Assembly: GCA_902582845.1 (NCBI GenBank)
Contig: CACHTQ010000003.1
Span: 62,001-126,000 of the forward strand
DNA: 64,000 nucleotides
Source of the DNA: an uncultured Pelagibacteraceae bacterium
Lineage (GTDB): Bacteria; Pseudomonadota; Alphaproteobacteria; Pelagibacterales; Pelagibacteraceae
Reading direction: 5' to 3'
Part shown: positions 40,140 to 50,510 of the stretch, piece after piece
Layout of the letters: every line of letters begins with the position of its first letter
How positions within the stretch are numbered: position 1 is the first letter of the stretch
Notes under the pieces: generated by a model
Seen by the model: only the letters and a program-made list of their open reading frames with translations
What the model was told of the DNA's origin: nothing
Database searches by the model: none
Made by a program: the position numbers and the translations under genes

Positions 40140-41669
40140 ATGAATTTAGTTAAGTCAACAGGGACTTTTGGTTTCTATACTATTATCAGCAGATTACTTG
40201 GATATTTGAGGGATGTTTTAATAGCAATTTTTCTTGGAACAAGTTTTTTGGCGGATGCTTTTTTTGTAGCATTTAGAATACCGAACACTTTCAGAAGACT
40301 TTTTGCTGAGGGAACTTTCAATTCAGCTTTTGTACCTAGTTACATGTCCGAACTAGTTAAAAATAAATCAAGATCAAATAAATTTGCTAACGATGTCTTT
40401 AATTTATTACTTTTAGTTTTATTTTTTTTAGTTCTCATAATTGAAATTTTCATGCCAATTTTTGTAGGATTAATTGCGCCGGGCTTTGTTGAAGATATTA
40501 AAAAATTTGAATTAGCAACTACTTTAACAAGAATTACTTTCCCTTTTTTATTATTCGTAAGCTTATCCTCTTTTTTTGGTGCAATTTTGAATTCACATAA
40601 CAAATTTGCTGCTGCTTCAGCAGCGCCAATTGTATTAAATATAGTTTTAATAATCATTTTATTATTTGGAAGATATTTAGGTGATGAATTAATCTACTAT
40701 CTTTCTTGTGGGATTTCTTTCGCAGGACTATTGCAGTTAATTTTTTTATATAGATTTGTAAAAAAATATTATGTTATAGATTTTGATCTTAAATTTAAAA
40801 TTAATGATAAAGTAAAAATTTTTTTTAAAAAATTACTTCCTAGCATTTTTTCTTCAGGAGTTACGCAAATTAATATACTAGTTGGAACAATTATAGCCTC
40901 ATATCAGGCAAGTGCCGTTTCATATTTATATTATGCAGATAGGATATATCAGATTAACTTAGCTATAGCTGGAATAGCCATTGGTATTGTTGTTTTGCCC
41001 CAGCTTTCAAAGCATGTTCATCAAAAAAAAAAGAAAAAAATATTATTAATTCAAAATAAAGCATTAGAGCTAAGTATGTTTTTAAGCATACCTGCATCTG
41101 TTGCGTTGGTTATAGGATCTGAACAAATTATCTCAGCTCTATTTGGATATGGTTCATTTACAGATAACTCAGTCTTAAATTCTTCGAAAGCCCTTTATTA
41201 TTTTGGTCTAGGACTCCCAGCATTTGCATTAATAAAAGTTTTTTCGACATTTTTTTTTGCAAATCATGATACTAAAACTCCATTTTATATTTCTTTAGTT
41301 TCTGTTTTGCTAAATATTTTAATAAGTGTTTATTTTTTTAAAGATATTGGTTTTATAATAATTCCTATAGCAACGACTATATCTTCATGGTTTAATTCTT
41401 TAATATTATTTATTTATTTAAAAAATAATAAATTATTTGAATTTAACAAAACTTTTTTTAAACAAATTGTTAAGATAATTTTTGCATCAATTCTAATGGG
41501 TATTTTCTTTCAACACCTGATCTTATTATTTGAAAATCAATTAAGTTATGCCTATTTCTTTAAGTCTGCTTATTTATTACTATGTGTATTATTCACAATA
41601 TTTTTTTATTTCGCGGTATCATATTTTATCAAAGCTTTTAATTATAAAGATATTAAATTAAAGTATTAG
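40140..41669 (+). CDS. murJ: Lipid II flippase MurJ
   Basis: GFYTIISRLLGYLRDVLIAIFLGTSFLADAFFVAFRIPNTFRRLFAEGTFNSAFVP. Confidence 0.96.
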   Translation: MNLVKSTGTFGFYTIISRLLGYLRDVLIAIFLGTSFLADAFFVAFRIPNTFRRLFAEGTFNSAFVPSYMSELVKNKSRSNKFANDVFNLLLLVLFFLVLIIEIFMPIFVGLIAPGFVEDIKKFELATTLTRITFPFLLFVSLSSFFGAILNSHNKFAAASAAPIVLNIVLIIILLFGRYLGDELIYYLSCGISFAGLLQLIFLYRFVKKYYVIDFDLKFKINDKVKIFFKKLLPSIFSSGVTQINILVGTIIASYQASAVSYLYYADRIYQINLAIAGIAIGIVVLPQLSKHVHQKKKKKILLIQNKALELSMFLSIPASVALVIGSEQIISALFGYGSFTDNSVLNSSKALYYFGLGLPAFALIKVFSTFFFANHDTKTPFYISLVSVLLNILISVYFFKDIGFIIIPIATTISSWFNSLILFIYLKNNKLFEFNKTFFKQIVKIIFASILMGIFFQHLILLFENQLSYAYFFKSAYLLLCVLFTIFFYFAVSYFIKAFNYKDIKLKY

Positions 41670-41672
41670 AAT

Positions 41673-42674
41673 ATGAAAAAAAAAATTTTCTCCGGTGTTC
41701 AACCTACTGGAAATCTTCATCTAGGAAATTATTTAGGAGCCATAAAAAATTTTGTTGGTTTAAATAATGATATTCAAAATGAATGTATTTTTTGTGTAGT
41801 TGACCTTCATGCAATAACTGTAAGTCAAAATCCAAAAAATTTAAAATCAAATATATATGAGACAGTAGCTACATTTGTTGCTAGCGGAATAGATCCTAAA
41901 AAAAGTATAATTTTTAATCAATCTCAAGTGAGTGCTCACTCAGAGGCTGCGTGGATTTTAAGCTGTGTTGCTAGAATGGGATGGTTAAATAGGATGACTC
42001 AATTTAAGGAAAAAGCCGGGAAGGATAAAGAAAAAGCAAGTATCGGTCTTTATTCATATCCTGTTTTAATGGCAGCTGACATCTTATTATATGACTCAAC
42101 TCATGTACCAGTTGGAGATGACCAAAAACAACACTTGGAGTTATGTCGTGATATAGCTCAAAAATTTAACAATGATTATAAAATCGAAAATTTTTTTATA
42201 GTCCCTGAACCTTTAATTAAAAAAGAATTTTCTAGAATTATGAGTTTAAAGGACGGTCTTAAAAAGATGAGTAAATCAGAGGTATCAGACTTGAGTAGAA
42301 TAAACTTAACAGATGATAAAGATCAAATAATAAACAAAATTAAAAAAGCAAAGACTGATACTTTGCCTTTACCTAGCAAAATTGAAGAGTTAGAAAAAAG
42401 ACCTGAGGCTAAAAATTTAATTGGTATTTATTCAAGTTTGATGAATAATACACTCCAAAAAACGATTGATGAATTTGCTGGAAAAAATTTTTCACAATTT
42501 AAAGAAAAATTATCAGAAATAGTTGTTAATGAAATCAATCCAATTTCATTAAAAATTAAAGAGCTATTAGATGATAAAGTTTTTTTAGAAAAAATACTTA
42601 AGGATGGATACGAGAAAGCTAATGAAATTGCTTCAAAAAAAATAAAAAAAATTCATGAAATTGTAGGTTTTTGA
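41673..42674 (+). CDS. trpS: Tryptophanyl-tRNA synthetase
   Basis: FSGVQPTGNLHLGNYLGAIKNFV; KKMSKSEVSD. Confidence 0.97.
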   Translation: MKKKIFSGVQPTGNLHLGNYLGAIKNFVGLNNDIQNECIFCVVDLHAITVSQNPKNLKSNIYETVATFVASGIDPKKSIIFNQSQVSAHSEAAWILSCVARMGWLNRMTQFKEKAGKDKEKASIGLYSYPVLMAADILLYDSTHVPVGDDQKQHLELCRDIAQKFNNDYKIENFFIVPEPLIKKEFSRIMSLKDGLKKMSKSEVSDLSRINLTDDKDQIINKIKKAKTDTLPLPSKIEELEKRPEAKNLIGIYSSLMNNTLQKTIDEFAGKNFSQFKEKLSEIVVNEINPISLKIKELLDDKVFLEKILKDGYEKANEIASKKIKKIHEIVGF

Positions 42675-42727
42675 GGATATTTTCATAAAGCGGTACCATT
42701 TTTAAAAATATTGCTTATAAATAATTT

Positions 42728-43267
42728 ATGTTTGTTCAAACTGAAATTACACCAAATCCTAATTCTTTAAAATTTATACCAGGCAAGATTGTTTCTAGCG
42801 CAGGATCATTTGAAGTAAATAAAAATGACAATGTAAATAATGAGCTAATTAGAAATATTCTTTCAGTAAATGGCGTAGAGGGAATTTTTTTAAGTAAAGA
42901 TTTCATTTCAGTTAATAAACGTGATGAAAATTCTTGGGACGATATCAAGCACATAGTGGTTTCTTATATAAATGAATTTTATGCATCAGGAAAAGAATAT
43001 GTCATAAATACAGATCTAAACGAAAAAAATGAGAGTTTTGATGAAATTGAGAAACGAATAATCCAATTACTTAATGAGAAAATTCGTCCAGCAATAGCAA
43101 GTGACGGAGGAGATATTAAATTTAAAGAGTTTAAAGATGGAGTTGTTAAAGTTCAATTACAAGGGAGCTGTTCTGGTTGTCCTAGTTCAACAATGACTTT
43201 AAAGCAGGGAGTACAAAACTTACTTTGCCATTATTTACCTGAAGTGAAACGAGTTGAAGCTATTTAG
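42728..43267 (+). CDS. NifU family Fe-S scaffold protein (NifU N-term + C-term CxxC)
   Basis: FVQTEITPNPNSLKFIPG; IRPAIASDGGDIKF; QGSCSGCPSSTMTLKQGVQNLL. Confidence 0.93.
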   Translation: MFVQTEITPNPNSLKFIPGKIVSSAGSFEVNKNDNVNNELIRNILSVNGVEGIFLSKDFISVNKRDENSWDDIKHIVVSYINEFYASGKEYVINTDLNEKNESFDEIEKRIIQLLNEKIRPAIASDGGDIKFKEFKDGVVKVQLQGSCSGCPSSTMTLKQGVQNLLCHYLPEVKRVEAI

Positions 43268-43270
43268 TTT

Positions 43271-44341
43271 ATGAAAAAAATTTTCAAAAAGAATAAAATT
43301 GATACTCTTAGAATGATAAAAGATAATAATTTACAATCACTCCCAAGGATGTTTTTGAGTTGTTTAATTGTAATATCATTTTTTTATTCTTTGCCAATAA
43401 TAGTAAATTTTACTAATAATTCAGCGGGTATCGAAAATAACTCTAAAGCAATATTAGCTTATACACTTAATAATCAAACAAATAATAATTCAAAATTCCC
43501 AAAACTAAATGAAGATGATTTATTGATCGATATTTATAGCTTAAACGATCAAGAAACCGATACCGTAAGGCTCGAGGCATCAACAATTAAGCAATTGTTT
43601 GAAGAAACAGATTATAAACTGGATGATGTTAGAAAGAATAAGCTAGTTAAGCCAATTGCGTTAACTTTGTTGCCAGCAGAAATTAGAATGATAGAAAATA
43701 TTAAGAAAAGAAAAGAATTTTTTATTCAAATCGTATTACCCTTAATATTAGAAGAAAATAAAAAAATTAAACTAGATCGAAAAAGGCTTTTTAACATAAT
43801 TAACAAAAGTAATAATTCAAAATTAGAAAAAAATTGGTTAGAAAAAAAATATAAACAATATGGTATTCCTTCAAAAGATTTATCAATATTGAAGATAAGA
43901 ATGGATATTGTCCCAGTTTCATTAGCACTTGCTCAAGCTGCTAAGGAAACAGGATGGGGAACTTCAAGATTTGCTCAACAAGGAAATGCATTATTCGGGC
44001 AATGGACTTGGTCAGGTGAGGGATTAAAACCAAAAGATGCTGAAAAAAGTGAAGGCCACAAAGTGATGAAATTTAATGTTTTGCAAGCATCTGTGAGAGC
44101 TTATCAAAGAAATATAAATACTCATTCCAGTTATGAAGATTTTAGATTAGCTAGAGCTAAATTAAGAGATTTAGGACAACCACTGGACAGCATGATTTTA
44201 TCAAGTTATTTGGATAAATATGCTGAAACAGGAAATGAGTATGTGAAAGTTTTACAAAAGATTATTCAACAAAACAATTTAAAAGATTTTGACGATGCAA
44301 AATTGTTACCCTCAAGTATTGAGTTAGAAAGTTTAATTTAA
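43271..44341 (+). CDS. Bax-like glucosaminidase domain protein
   Basis: SLALAQAAKETGWGTSRFAQQGNALFGQWTW; N-terminal TM. Confidence 0.85.
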   Translation: MKKIFKKNKIDTLRMIKDNNLQSLPRMFLSCLIVISFFYSLPIIVNFTNNSAGIENNSKAILAYTLNNQTNNNSKFPKLNEDDLLIDIYSLNDQETDTVRLEASTIKQLFEETDYKLDDVRKNKLVKPIALTLLPAEIRMIENIKKRKEFFIQIVLPLILEENKKIKLDRKRLFNIINKSNNSKLEKNWLEKKYKQYGIPSKDLSILKIRMDIVPVSLALAQAAKETGWGTSRFAQQGNALFGQWTWSGEGLKPKDAEKSEGHKVMKFNVLQASVRAYQRNINTHSSYEDFRLARAKLRDLGQPLDSMILSSYLDKYAETGNEYVKVLQKIIQQNNLKDFDDAKLLPSSIELESLI

Positions 44342-44347
44342 AATTTA

Positions 44348-45403
44348 TTATCTAATAATAAATTGTGTACCAAACCATCTCCATTTACCATTATCATTTA
44401 CAGAACAATTAATACGTCCTCTTCTTGGTAAGAATGGTTCCCTAAATTCTATTGTGAGTTCTTTCTTAACAAGTTTGATTTTTGATTTCATCCATTTATC
44501 TCCTTCATTTGAATAGCAGTTAATATTTTCAATGTTTTTTTGATCATCAAAAAATCTTACCTTAAATTTAGGTGGATTATTCTCTTTTGATAATTTTTTT
44601 TCTTCTGGTTCTAAGTTTTTATATTCAAGGGGGTAATAGTTGATTATTGATTTAAATCTTTTAATTTCTCCATATTTTTCATTAATTGGAAATCTTGGAA
44701 GTTCAAATCTATTTTTATTTACGTCAATAATTCCAGAGTGTTGTCCGAATGCAATTTTGAAATTTTGAGATATATAATCTCTCATAAATCCTGAATATTC
44801 TCCAAATGGGTAAGAAAATAAAGTGGGTACAAATCCTAACTTTTCTTTAAAAATTTGATTTGATGATTTTATATCATCTAAAAAAACTTCTTGAGATTTA
44901 TCAATCAAATAGTCATGAGAGTGTGAGTGATGTCCAATAACCCCGAATTCACTCCGTTCAATTTCTTTAATTTGTTCCCAGTTCATGTATCCTTTGTTAC
45001 CAACGGGTTCAGTTGAAACAAATAATACAAATGGAATTTGATTTTTTTCCAAGTAAGGCCAGGCATTATCATAAAAGGACTGAAAAGCATCATCAACAGT
45101 AAGAAGAATTTTTTTTTCTGTTTTTGGAATATCAAACTCATTTTCAAAATCTTTTGGATGATAAAAGGTTAAGTTAGCATCCAAAATAAGTTCAACATGT
45201 TTCTTGAAAATATCCATTGAAATATTCGTTGATGGATATTTAAATTCATTAAATCGGTGGTACATAATAGACAGTACACCTTCATCATTAGAAAAATATT
45301 TAACATTATTTTCTTGTGCGTTTGAGTTAAAAGTCAATATAATTAAAAAAATGAATAAATTAATTATAGATGCTGCAAAGGATAATATTTTTTTTATGAT
45401 CAT
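44348..45403 (-). CDS. Polysaccharide deacetylase family protein
   Basis: Signal peptide; LSIMYHRF; ILLTVDDAFQSFYDNAWPYL; IGHHSHSHDYL. Confidence 0.88.
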   Translation of the reverse strand: MIIKKILSFAASIINLFIFLIILTFNSNAQENNVKYFSNDEGVLSIMYHRFNEFKYPSTNISMDIFKKHVELILDANLTFYHPKDFENEFDIPKTEKKILLTVDDAFQSFYDNAWPYLEKNQIPFVLFVSTEPVGNKGYMNWEQIKEIERSEFGVIGHHSHSHDYLIDKSQEVFLDDIKSSNQIFKEKLGFVPTLFSYPFGEYSGFMRDYISQNFKIAFGQHSGIIDVNKNRFELPRFPINEKYGEIKRFKSIINYYPLEYKNLEPEEKKLSKENNPPKFKVRFFDDQKNIENINCYSNEGDKWMKSKIKLVKKELTIEFREPFLPRRGRINCSVNDNGKWRWFGTQFIIR

Positions 45404-45734
45404 TAATAATAATACTTATAGTGTTACTCATGAAAATAGCAAAAATAATTATGAAAAACTGTTTGTTTTACTCACTGATTTTTTAAAAAATAATAATTTA
45501 GAGATTAGTGATATTGGATCAATTTATATAAATAGAGGTCCTGGTAGTTTTGCAGGTATCAGAAATTCTTTATCAACAATTAAAGCAATTCATATGATTA
45601 AAAAAATTGATTATTATTGTTTTAGTTTTAAGGATTTTGAGAATGAAAAAAATATAAAGTATGAAAATATACCGCATCTTTGCAGTAAATTTAGCCTCAA
45701 AAAAAATTTGATTAAACCTTATTATATAAGTTAG
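45351..45734 (+). CDS. tsaB: Short TsaB-like protein (t6A tRNA modification)
   Basis: Start at internal Met of ORF 45204: MNKLIIDAAKDNIFFMII...INRGPGSFAGIRNSLSTIKAI...LIKPYYIS; only 127 aa. Confidence 0.75.
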   Translation: MNKLIIDAAKDNIFFMIINNNTYSVTHENSKNNYEKLFVLLTDFLKNNNLEISDIGSIYINRGPGSFAGIRNSLSTIKAIHMIKKIDYYCFSFKDFENEKNIKYENIPHLCSKFSLKKNLIKPYYIS

Positions 45735-45742
45735 AATTAGGT

Positions 45743-46183
45743 ATGACAGACACTTCAGATACAATTGAACAAAAGTGTTTAGCTAAAGGTGTTAAACTTA
45801 CAGAACAAAGAAAAATTATTGCAAAAATAATTTCGGAGTCAAAGTCAGAGTATGGAGAGTCAGATCACCCTGATGTAGATGAACTTTATAGTCGTGTTTC
45901 GAAAGTTGATCCTAAAATAAGTTTAGCTACAGTTTATAGAACAGTAAAACTATTCGAAGAAGCTGGGATCTTAACAAAACACGATTTTAAGGGTGGAAAG
46001 GCAAGATATGAAGCAATGATCGAGAGCCATCATGATCATTTGATAGATATCAAAACAGGTGAGATCATAGAATTTGTTGACGATGAGATAGAGAAACTTC
46101 AAAAGAAAGTTGCTGAAAAATATGGTTATAAATTAGTAGATCATAAATTAGAATTATATGGGGTTAAAAAAAAGCCTCAATAA
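45743..46183 (+). CDS. fur: Fur family metalloregulator
   Basis: GVKLTEQRKIIAKII; SLATVYRTVKLFEEAGIL; ESHHDHLIDIKTGEIIEF. Confidence 0.93.
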   Translation: MTDTSDTIEQKCLAKGVKLTEQRKIIAKIISESKSEYGESDHPDVDELYSRVSKVDPKISLATVYRTVKLFEEAGILTKHDFKGGKARYEAMIESHHDHLIDIKTGEIIEFVDDEIEKLQKKVAEKYGYKLVDHKLELYGVKKKPQ

Positions 46184-47512
46184 ATGAGTCAAAAAATTTT
46201 CATTAAAACTTTTGGATGCCAAATGAATGAGTATGACTCAAATAGAATATTAGATACTGTTAAAAAAATTGGTTATGAGAAGACAGAAAAATACGAGGAT
46301 GCTAATTGTTATTTGTTAAACACATGTCATATAAGGGATAAAGCTAAAGAAAAAGTTTATTCTGAAATAGGTAGAGTAAAAAAAATTTTTAGATATAAAA
46401 AAAAACCATTAGTTATTATAGCAGGCTGTGTTGCCCAAGCAGAAAATCAGGAAATGCTAAAAAGAGAGCCTTTTATTGATTTGGTAATAGGTCCTCAAGC
46501 TTATCATAAAATTAATAACACAATCTTAAATTATGTTGAAAAAAAAAAGAAACTTGAGGAAACAGAGTTTGATGCAATTACAAAATTTGAATATTTGAGT
46601 AAAATAAAAAATAAAGTTGGAAAAGTTTCATCTTTTTTAACAATTCAAGAAGGCTGTGATAAATTTTGTCATTTTTGTGTGGTTCCTTATACTAGAGGAC
46701 CAGAGTACTCAAGACCACCTAGACAAATTTTGGATGAAGCAAAATATTTAGCCGATAACGGTGTAAGAGAAATTACCTTGCTAGGTCAAAATGTAAATGC
46801 TTATGAAAGTAATGGTTTTCGTTTATCAGATTTAATTCTAAGTATTGAAAAATTAAATGATATTAAAAGAATAAGATACACAACATCTCATCCAAAAGAT
46901 ATGACCAATGACTTGATTGAAGTTTATAAAAGTTCAAATAAACTTATGCCACTGGTACATTTACCAGTGCAAAGCGGATCAAATAAAATATTAAAATTAA
47001 TGAATAGAAATCATTCTATTGAGAATTACCTCGAAACATTAAACAAATTAAAAGAAATTAATTCAAAAATAGATTTTTCAAGTGATTTTATTATAGCTTA
47101 TCCTGAGGAGGAAAATCAGGACTTTGAAGATACTTTAAATTTAATCAAAAAAGTAAAATTTATAAATTCTTATTCATATATCTTTAGCCCTAGACCTGGA
47201 ACTGTCTCTGAAAATTTAAATTTGATTGATAGAAAAATTTCATTTGAAAGGTTAGACAAAATTCAAAATGAGTTGTTTAAAAATCAGATTGAAAAAAATA
47301 AATCTTTAGAAAACAGGATTGTGGAAGTATTAGTTGAAAATTTTACGGAAGATAAAACTAAAACTTTTGGAAGAACTAAGTACATGACATCAGTAATATT
47401 TGATGGTAAGAAAAGTGATATTGGAAAAATTGTGCAAGTAAAAATTCATAAAAGTAATAGAACAACTTTATTTGGCGAAATTGTAAATAATTCTAATCAG
47501 AAAGTTGCATAA
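46184..47512 (+). CDS. miaB: tRNA-2-methylthio-N6-dimethylallyladenosine synthase
   Basis: KTFGCQMNEYDSNRI; EGCDKFCHFCVVPYTRGPEYSRP. Confidence 0.97.
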   Translation: MSQKIFIKTFGCQMNEYDSNRILDTVKKIGYEKTEKYEDANCYLLNTCHIRDKAKEKVYSEIGRVKKIFRYKKKPLVIIAGCVAQAENQEMLKREPFIDLVIGPQAYHKINNTILNYVEKKKKLEETEFDAITKFEYLSKIKNKVGKVSSFLTIQEGCDKFCHFCVVPYTRGPEYSRPPRQILDEAKYLADNGVREITLLGQNVNAYESNGFRLSDLILSIEKLNDIKRIRYTTSHPKDMTNDLIEVYKSSNKLMPLVHLPVQSGSNKILKLMNRNHSIENYLETLNKLKEINSKIDFSSDFIIAYPEEENQDFEDTLNLIKKVKFINSYSYIFSPRPGTVSENLNLIDRKISFERLDKIQNELFKNQIEKNKSLENRIVEVLVENFTEDKTKTFGRTKYMTSVIFDGKKSDIGKIVQVKIHKSNRTTLFGEIVNNSNQKVA

Positions 47513-47514
47513 AT

Positions 47515-48510
47515 TTGAGCGGAATAACAAAAAAAAATATTGAACAAGCATTAAAATTTGTTTACTCAGATAATAACTCTTTAAGCGTAATATTTCATGA
47601 TAACGATTTGTTAATGGGTGTTGTTGGTGAATTTAATAAAAATTTACAGGAACTTGAAAAAATCACCAAATGTAGACTATATTCAAGAGGAAATTCTATT
47701 CTTATAAAATCAGACCCTGAAACAAATGAAAAAGTAAAAAATGCGATCCAATTTTTAGTTAACCAATTTATTAATAATGGAAATATCGAATATAAAGATA
47801 TACTTTCTTCTGTAGACAAATTTATGATTAATGAAAAAATAAAAAACAATAATGTAACTGATATAATCAAAACTCCTAAAAAATCTATAATTCCTAGATC
47901 TGAAAAACAAAAGAATTATGTCAGAGCTTTAAGACAAAGTGATATTGTAATTTCTGCTGGACCTGCAGGCACAGGTAAGACATTTTTGGCGGTTGCAGTT
48001 GGCTTGACTATGCTTTTAGAAAAAAAAATTGAAAGAATAATTTTGTCAAGGCCAGCGGTTGAAGCCGGGGAACGTTTAGGGTTTTTGCCTGGTGATATGA
48101 AAGAGAAAGTAGACCCCTATTTGAGACCGCTATATGATTCTTTATATGACCTTTTTGATTTTGAAAAAATCCAAAGAATGATTGAAATTGGAGATATAGA
48201 GATAGCACCATTGGCTTTTATGAGAGGCCGAACTCTTAAAAATTCCTTTGCAATTTTAGATGAAGCACAAAATGCAACTGACACTCAGATCAAAATGTTT
48301 CTTACTCGTATCGGTGAAAATTCAAAAATTGTTGTTAACGGAGATCCAACCCAAATTGACCTACCTAACAAAAATATGTCGGGATTAGTTCGATCAAAAG
48401 AATTACTTGGTCATTTAAAAGAGATATCAATTGTTGATTTTGATCACTCAGATGTAGTCAGACACCCACTTGTATCAAAAATAGTAAAAGCATACTCAAA
48501 TAATGATTAA
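47515..48510 (+). CDS. PhoH-like ATPase (TTG start)
   Basis: SAGPAGTGKTFLAVAVGL; RPAVEAGERLGFLPGDMKEKVDPYLRPLYD. Confidence 0.95.
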   Translation: MSGITKKNIEQALKFVYSDNNSLSVIFHDNDLLMGVVGEFNKNLQELEKITKCRLYSRGNSILIKSDPETNEKVKNAIQFLVNQFINNGNIEYKDILSSVDKFMINEKIKNNNVTDIIKTPKKSIIPRSEKQKNYVRALRQSDIVISAGPAGTGKTFLAVAVGLTMLLEKKIERIILSRPAVEAGERLGFLPGDMKEKVDPYLRPLYDSLYDLFDFEKIQRMIEIGDIEIAPLAFMRGRTLKNSFAILDEAQNATDTQIKMFLTRIGENSKIVVNGDPTQIDLPNKNMSGLVRSKELLGHLKEISIVDFDHSDVVRHPLVSKIVKAYSNND

Positions 48511-48964
48511 AATTAGTGTCTTCTCTGAAGAGAAGGCTTGGTCAAAAAGACTGAAAAATACAGATATTTTTTTTAAAAAAATATGTAATGCTTTTCCAAA
48601 GAAATATAAATTTTCAAACAAAAAAGTTTCATTGAGCTTATTACTTTCTAATAATAAAAATATTAAAAAATTAAATAAACATTTTAGAAAAAAAAATAAA
48701 TCTACTGATATTTTATCTTTTCCGTTAAATAAAAAAATTAAATTTTCAAAAAATTCTTATTTGGGAGATATTATAATTAGTTATAATTATTTAGATAATC
48801 CTAAATCTCAAGATTTAGAGTCATTTAAACAAAAAACTATTAAAGTTTTCATTCATGGTTTTCTTCATCTTTTAGGTTTTAATCATATAAAAAATAAAGA
48901 TTATTTTAAAATGTTAAGAGAAGAAAATCTTATATATAAACATGTAAAATCTAAAATAGATTAA
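48503..48964 (+). CDS. ybeY: Endoribonuclease YbeY
   Basis: HFRKKNKSTDILSFPLN; HGFLHLLGFNH. Confidence 0.92.
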   Translation: MIKISVFSEEKAWSKRLKNTDIFFKKICNAFPKKYKFSNKKVSLSLLLSNNKNIKKLNKHFRKKNKSTDILSFPLNKKIKFSKNSYLGDIIISYNYLDNPKSQDLESFKQKTIKVFIHGFLHLLGFNHIKNKDYFKMLREENLIYKHVKSKID

Positions 48965-48965
48965 T

Positions 48966-50510
48966 TTGAAAAAAAAAGTTTATATCAAATCAATTATCTT
49001 AATTTTACTAGGTTGCTTTTCATCTTTAAGTTTGCCTCCATTTAATTATATTTTTATTAATTTTTTGACTTTTAGTTTGTTCTATATTCTTTTGGTAAAG
49101 ACCTTTGAAATTAACAAAAACAAAAAATTATTTTTTCTCTATGGTTGGTTATTTGGACTTGGATATTTTATAAGTAATCTTTATTGGATCTCGATATCGC
49201 TTACCTTTGACGAAAGTTTTAAGTTTTTAATTCCTCTAACTATAGTTTTAGTTCCAGCTTTTTTAGCTTTATTTTATGGATTAGCCTCATTTTTATTTTT
49301 AATTTTGAAGCCAAAGAAAAATTTAAGTTCATTTTTTCTTTTTTCACTAATATTTGGAACAATTGAATTTATAAGAGGAACAATACTTACTGGTTTTCCA
49401 TGGAATCTAATCGCTTATAGTTTTTCTAATCAAATTGAAATTTTACAAATCACATCAATTATAGGCACCTATAGCTTCAATCTTTTTTGTATTTCTCTTT
49501 TTGCTAGCACTTCATTTTTAGTTTTAAGAGACAGTAAAAAAGAAATTATTGTTTGTATTTTATTTTTTTTAATAACTTTATCTTTTTATTTTTTTGGATC
49601 TCAACGATTAGAAAAATTCAACAAAATCGAGGCTAATAATTTAAATTACAAACTACGAGTTATAAGCTCGAATGTTAGTATTGATAGATTTTATAATGAT
49701 ACTGATCCTGTTTCAGTAATTAATGATTTAATTAAAGTTAGTTCACCACGAAATAATGAAAAAACAATTTTTATTTGGCCTGAAGGTATATTGCCAGATA
49801 TTTCAAAAGATCAACTTAAGGAATATAAATTTTTATTTGATAATGAATTTAATGAAAATCACATATTATCAATTGGGATTAATGATATAAAAAAAGAAGA
49901 TCAAACTATAAAATATTTTAATTCATTCACAATTTATGACCACAACCTTGAAATATTAAATTCATACAACAAAGTCAATCTGGTTCCCTTTGGTGAATTT
50001 TTACCCTTTGAAAAAATTCTGAGTCTTATTGGATTGAAGACAATCACTAATAATTATCAATCTTATTCAAGAGGAGAAACAAGAAATATTATAGAGGTGA
50101 ATAAAACTAATTTTTCAGTAAGACTATTACCACTTATTTGTTATGAAATAATTTATACTGGGAATATTTTTAATAACAGAGATTTTGATTTTATTGTGAA
50201 TATTTCTGAGGATGGTTGGTTTGGTCAGTCCATAGGTCCTCATCAACATTTTGTGCACAGCATTTATAGATCTATTGAAAGTGGTAAATATGTATTAAGA
50301 TCTGCAAACAACGGAATAGCTGCAATAGTTAATCCTTTGGGAGTTGTTGAAAAACAAGTTGGTTTAAATCGATCTGGTTTTGTTGATTTATTTGAAACAA
50401 AAAAAATAGAGCCAACAATATTTTCAAAATATGGAAATAAAATTTTTGTAATAATAATTTTAATGTATATTTCTTTAATATTTTCATTTAATAGAATTAG
50501 AAATGAGTGA
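48966..50510 (+). CDS. lnt: Apolipoprotein N-acyltransferase (TTG start)
   Basis: [65 protein letters not shown]. Confidence 0.96.
   Translation: MKKKVYIKSIILILLGCFSSLSLPPFNYIFINFLTFSLFYILLVKTFEINKNKKLFFLYGWLFGLGYFISNLYWISISLTFDESFKFLIPLTIVLVPAFLALFYGLASFLFLILKPKKNLSSFFLFSLIFGTIEFIRGTILTGFPWNLIAYSFSNQIEILQITSIIGTYSFNLFCISLFASTSFLVLRDSKKEIIVCILFFLITLSFYFFGSQRLEKFNKIEANNLNYKLRVISSNVSIDRFYNDTDPVSVINDLIKVSSPRNNEKTIFIWPEGILPDISKDQLKEYKFLFDNEFNENHILSIGINDIKKEDQTIKYFNSFTIYDHNLEILNSYNKVNLVPFGEFLPFEKILSLIGLKTITNNYQSYSRGETRNIIEVNKTNFSVRLLPLICYEIIYTGNIFNNRDFDFIVNISEDGWFGQSIGPHQHFVHSIYRSIESGKYVLRSANNGIAAIVNPLGVVEKQVGLNRSGFVDLFETKKIEPTIFSKYGNKIFVIIILMYISLIFSFNRIRNE

Noticed and set aside
42675-42727. Short AT-rich gap between trpS and the NifU-like gene considered as a riboswitch or ICE site
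   Set aside because: Too short, no convincing stem set and no TTTAGAA half-site.
45204-45350. N-terminal extension of the TsaB ORF
   Set aside because: Lies antisense to the deacetylase and upstream of the MNKLIIDAA start that matches TsaB; extension not TsaB-like.
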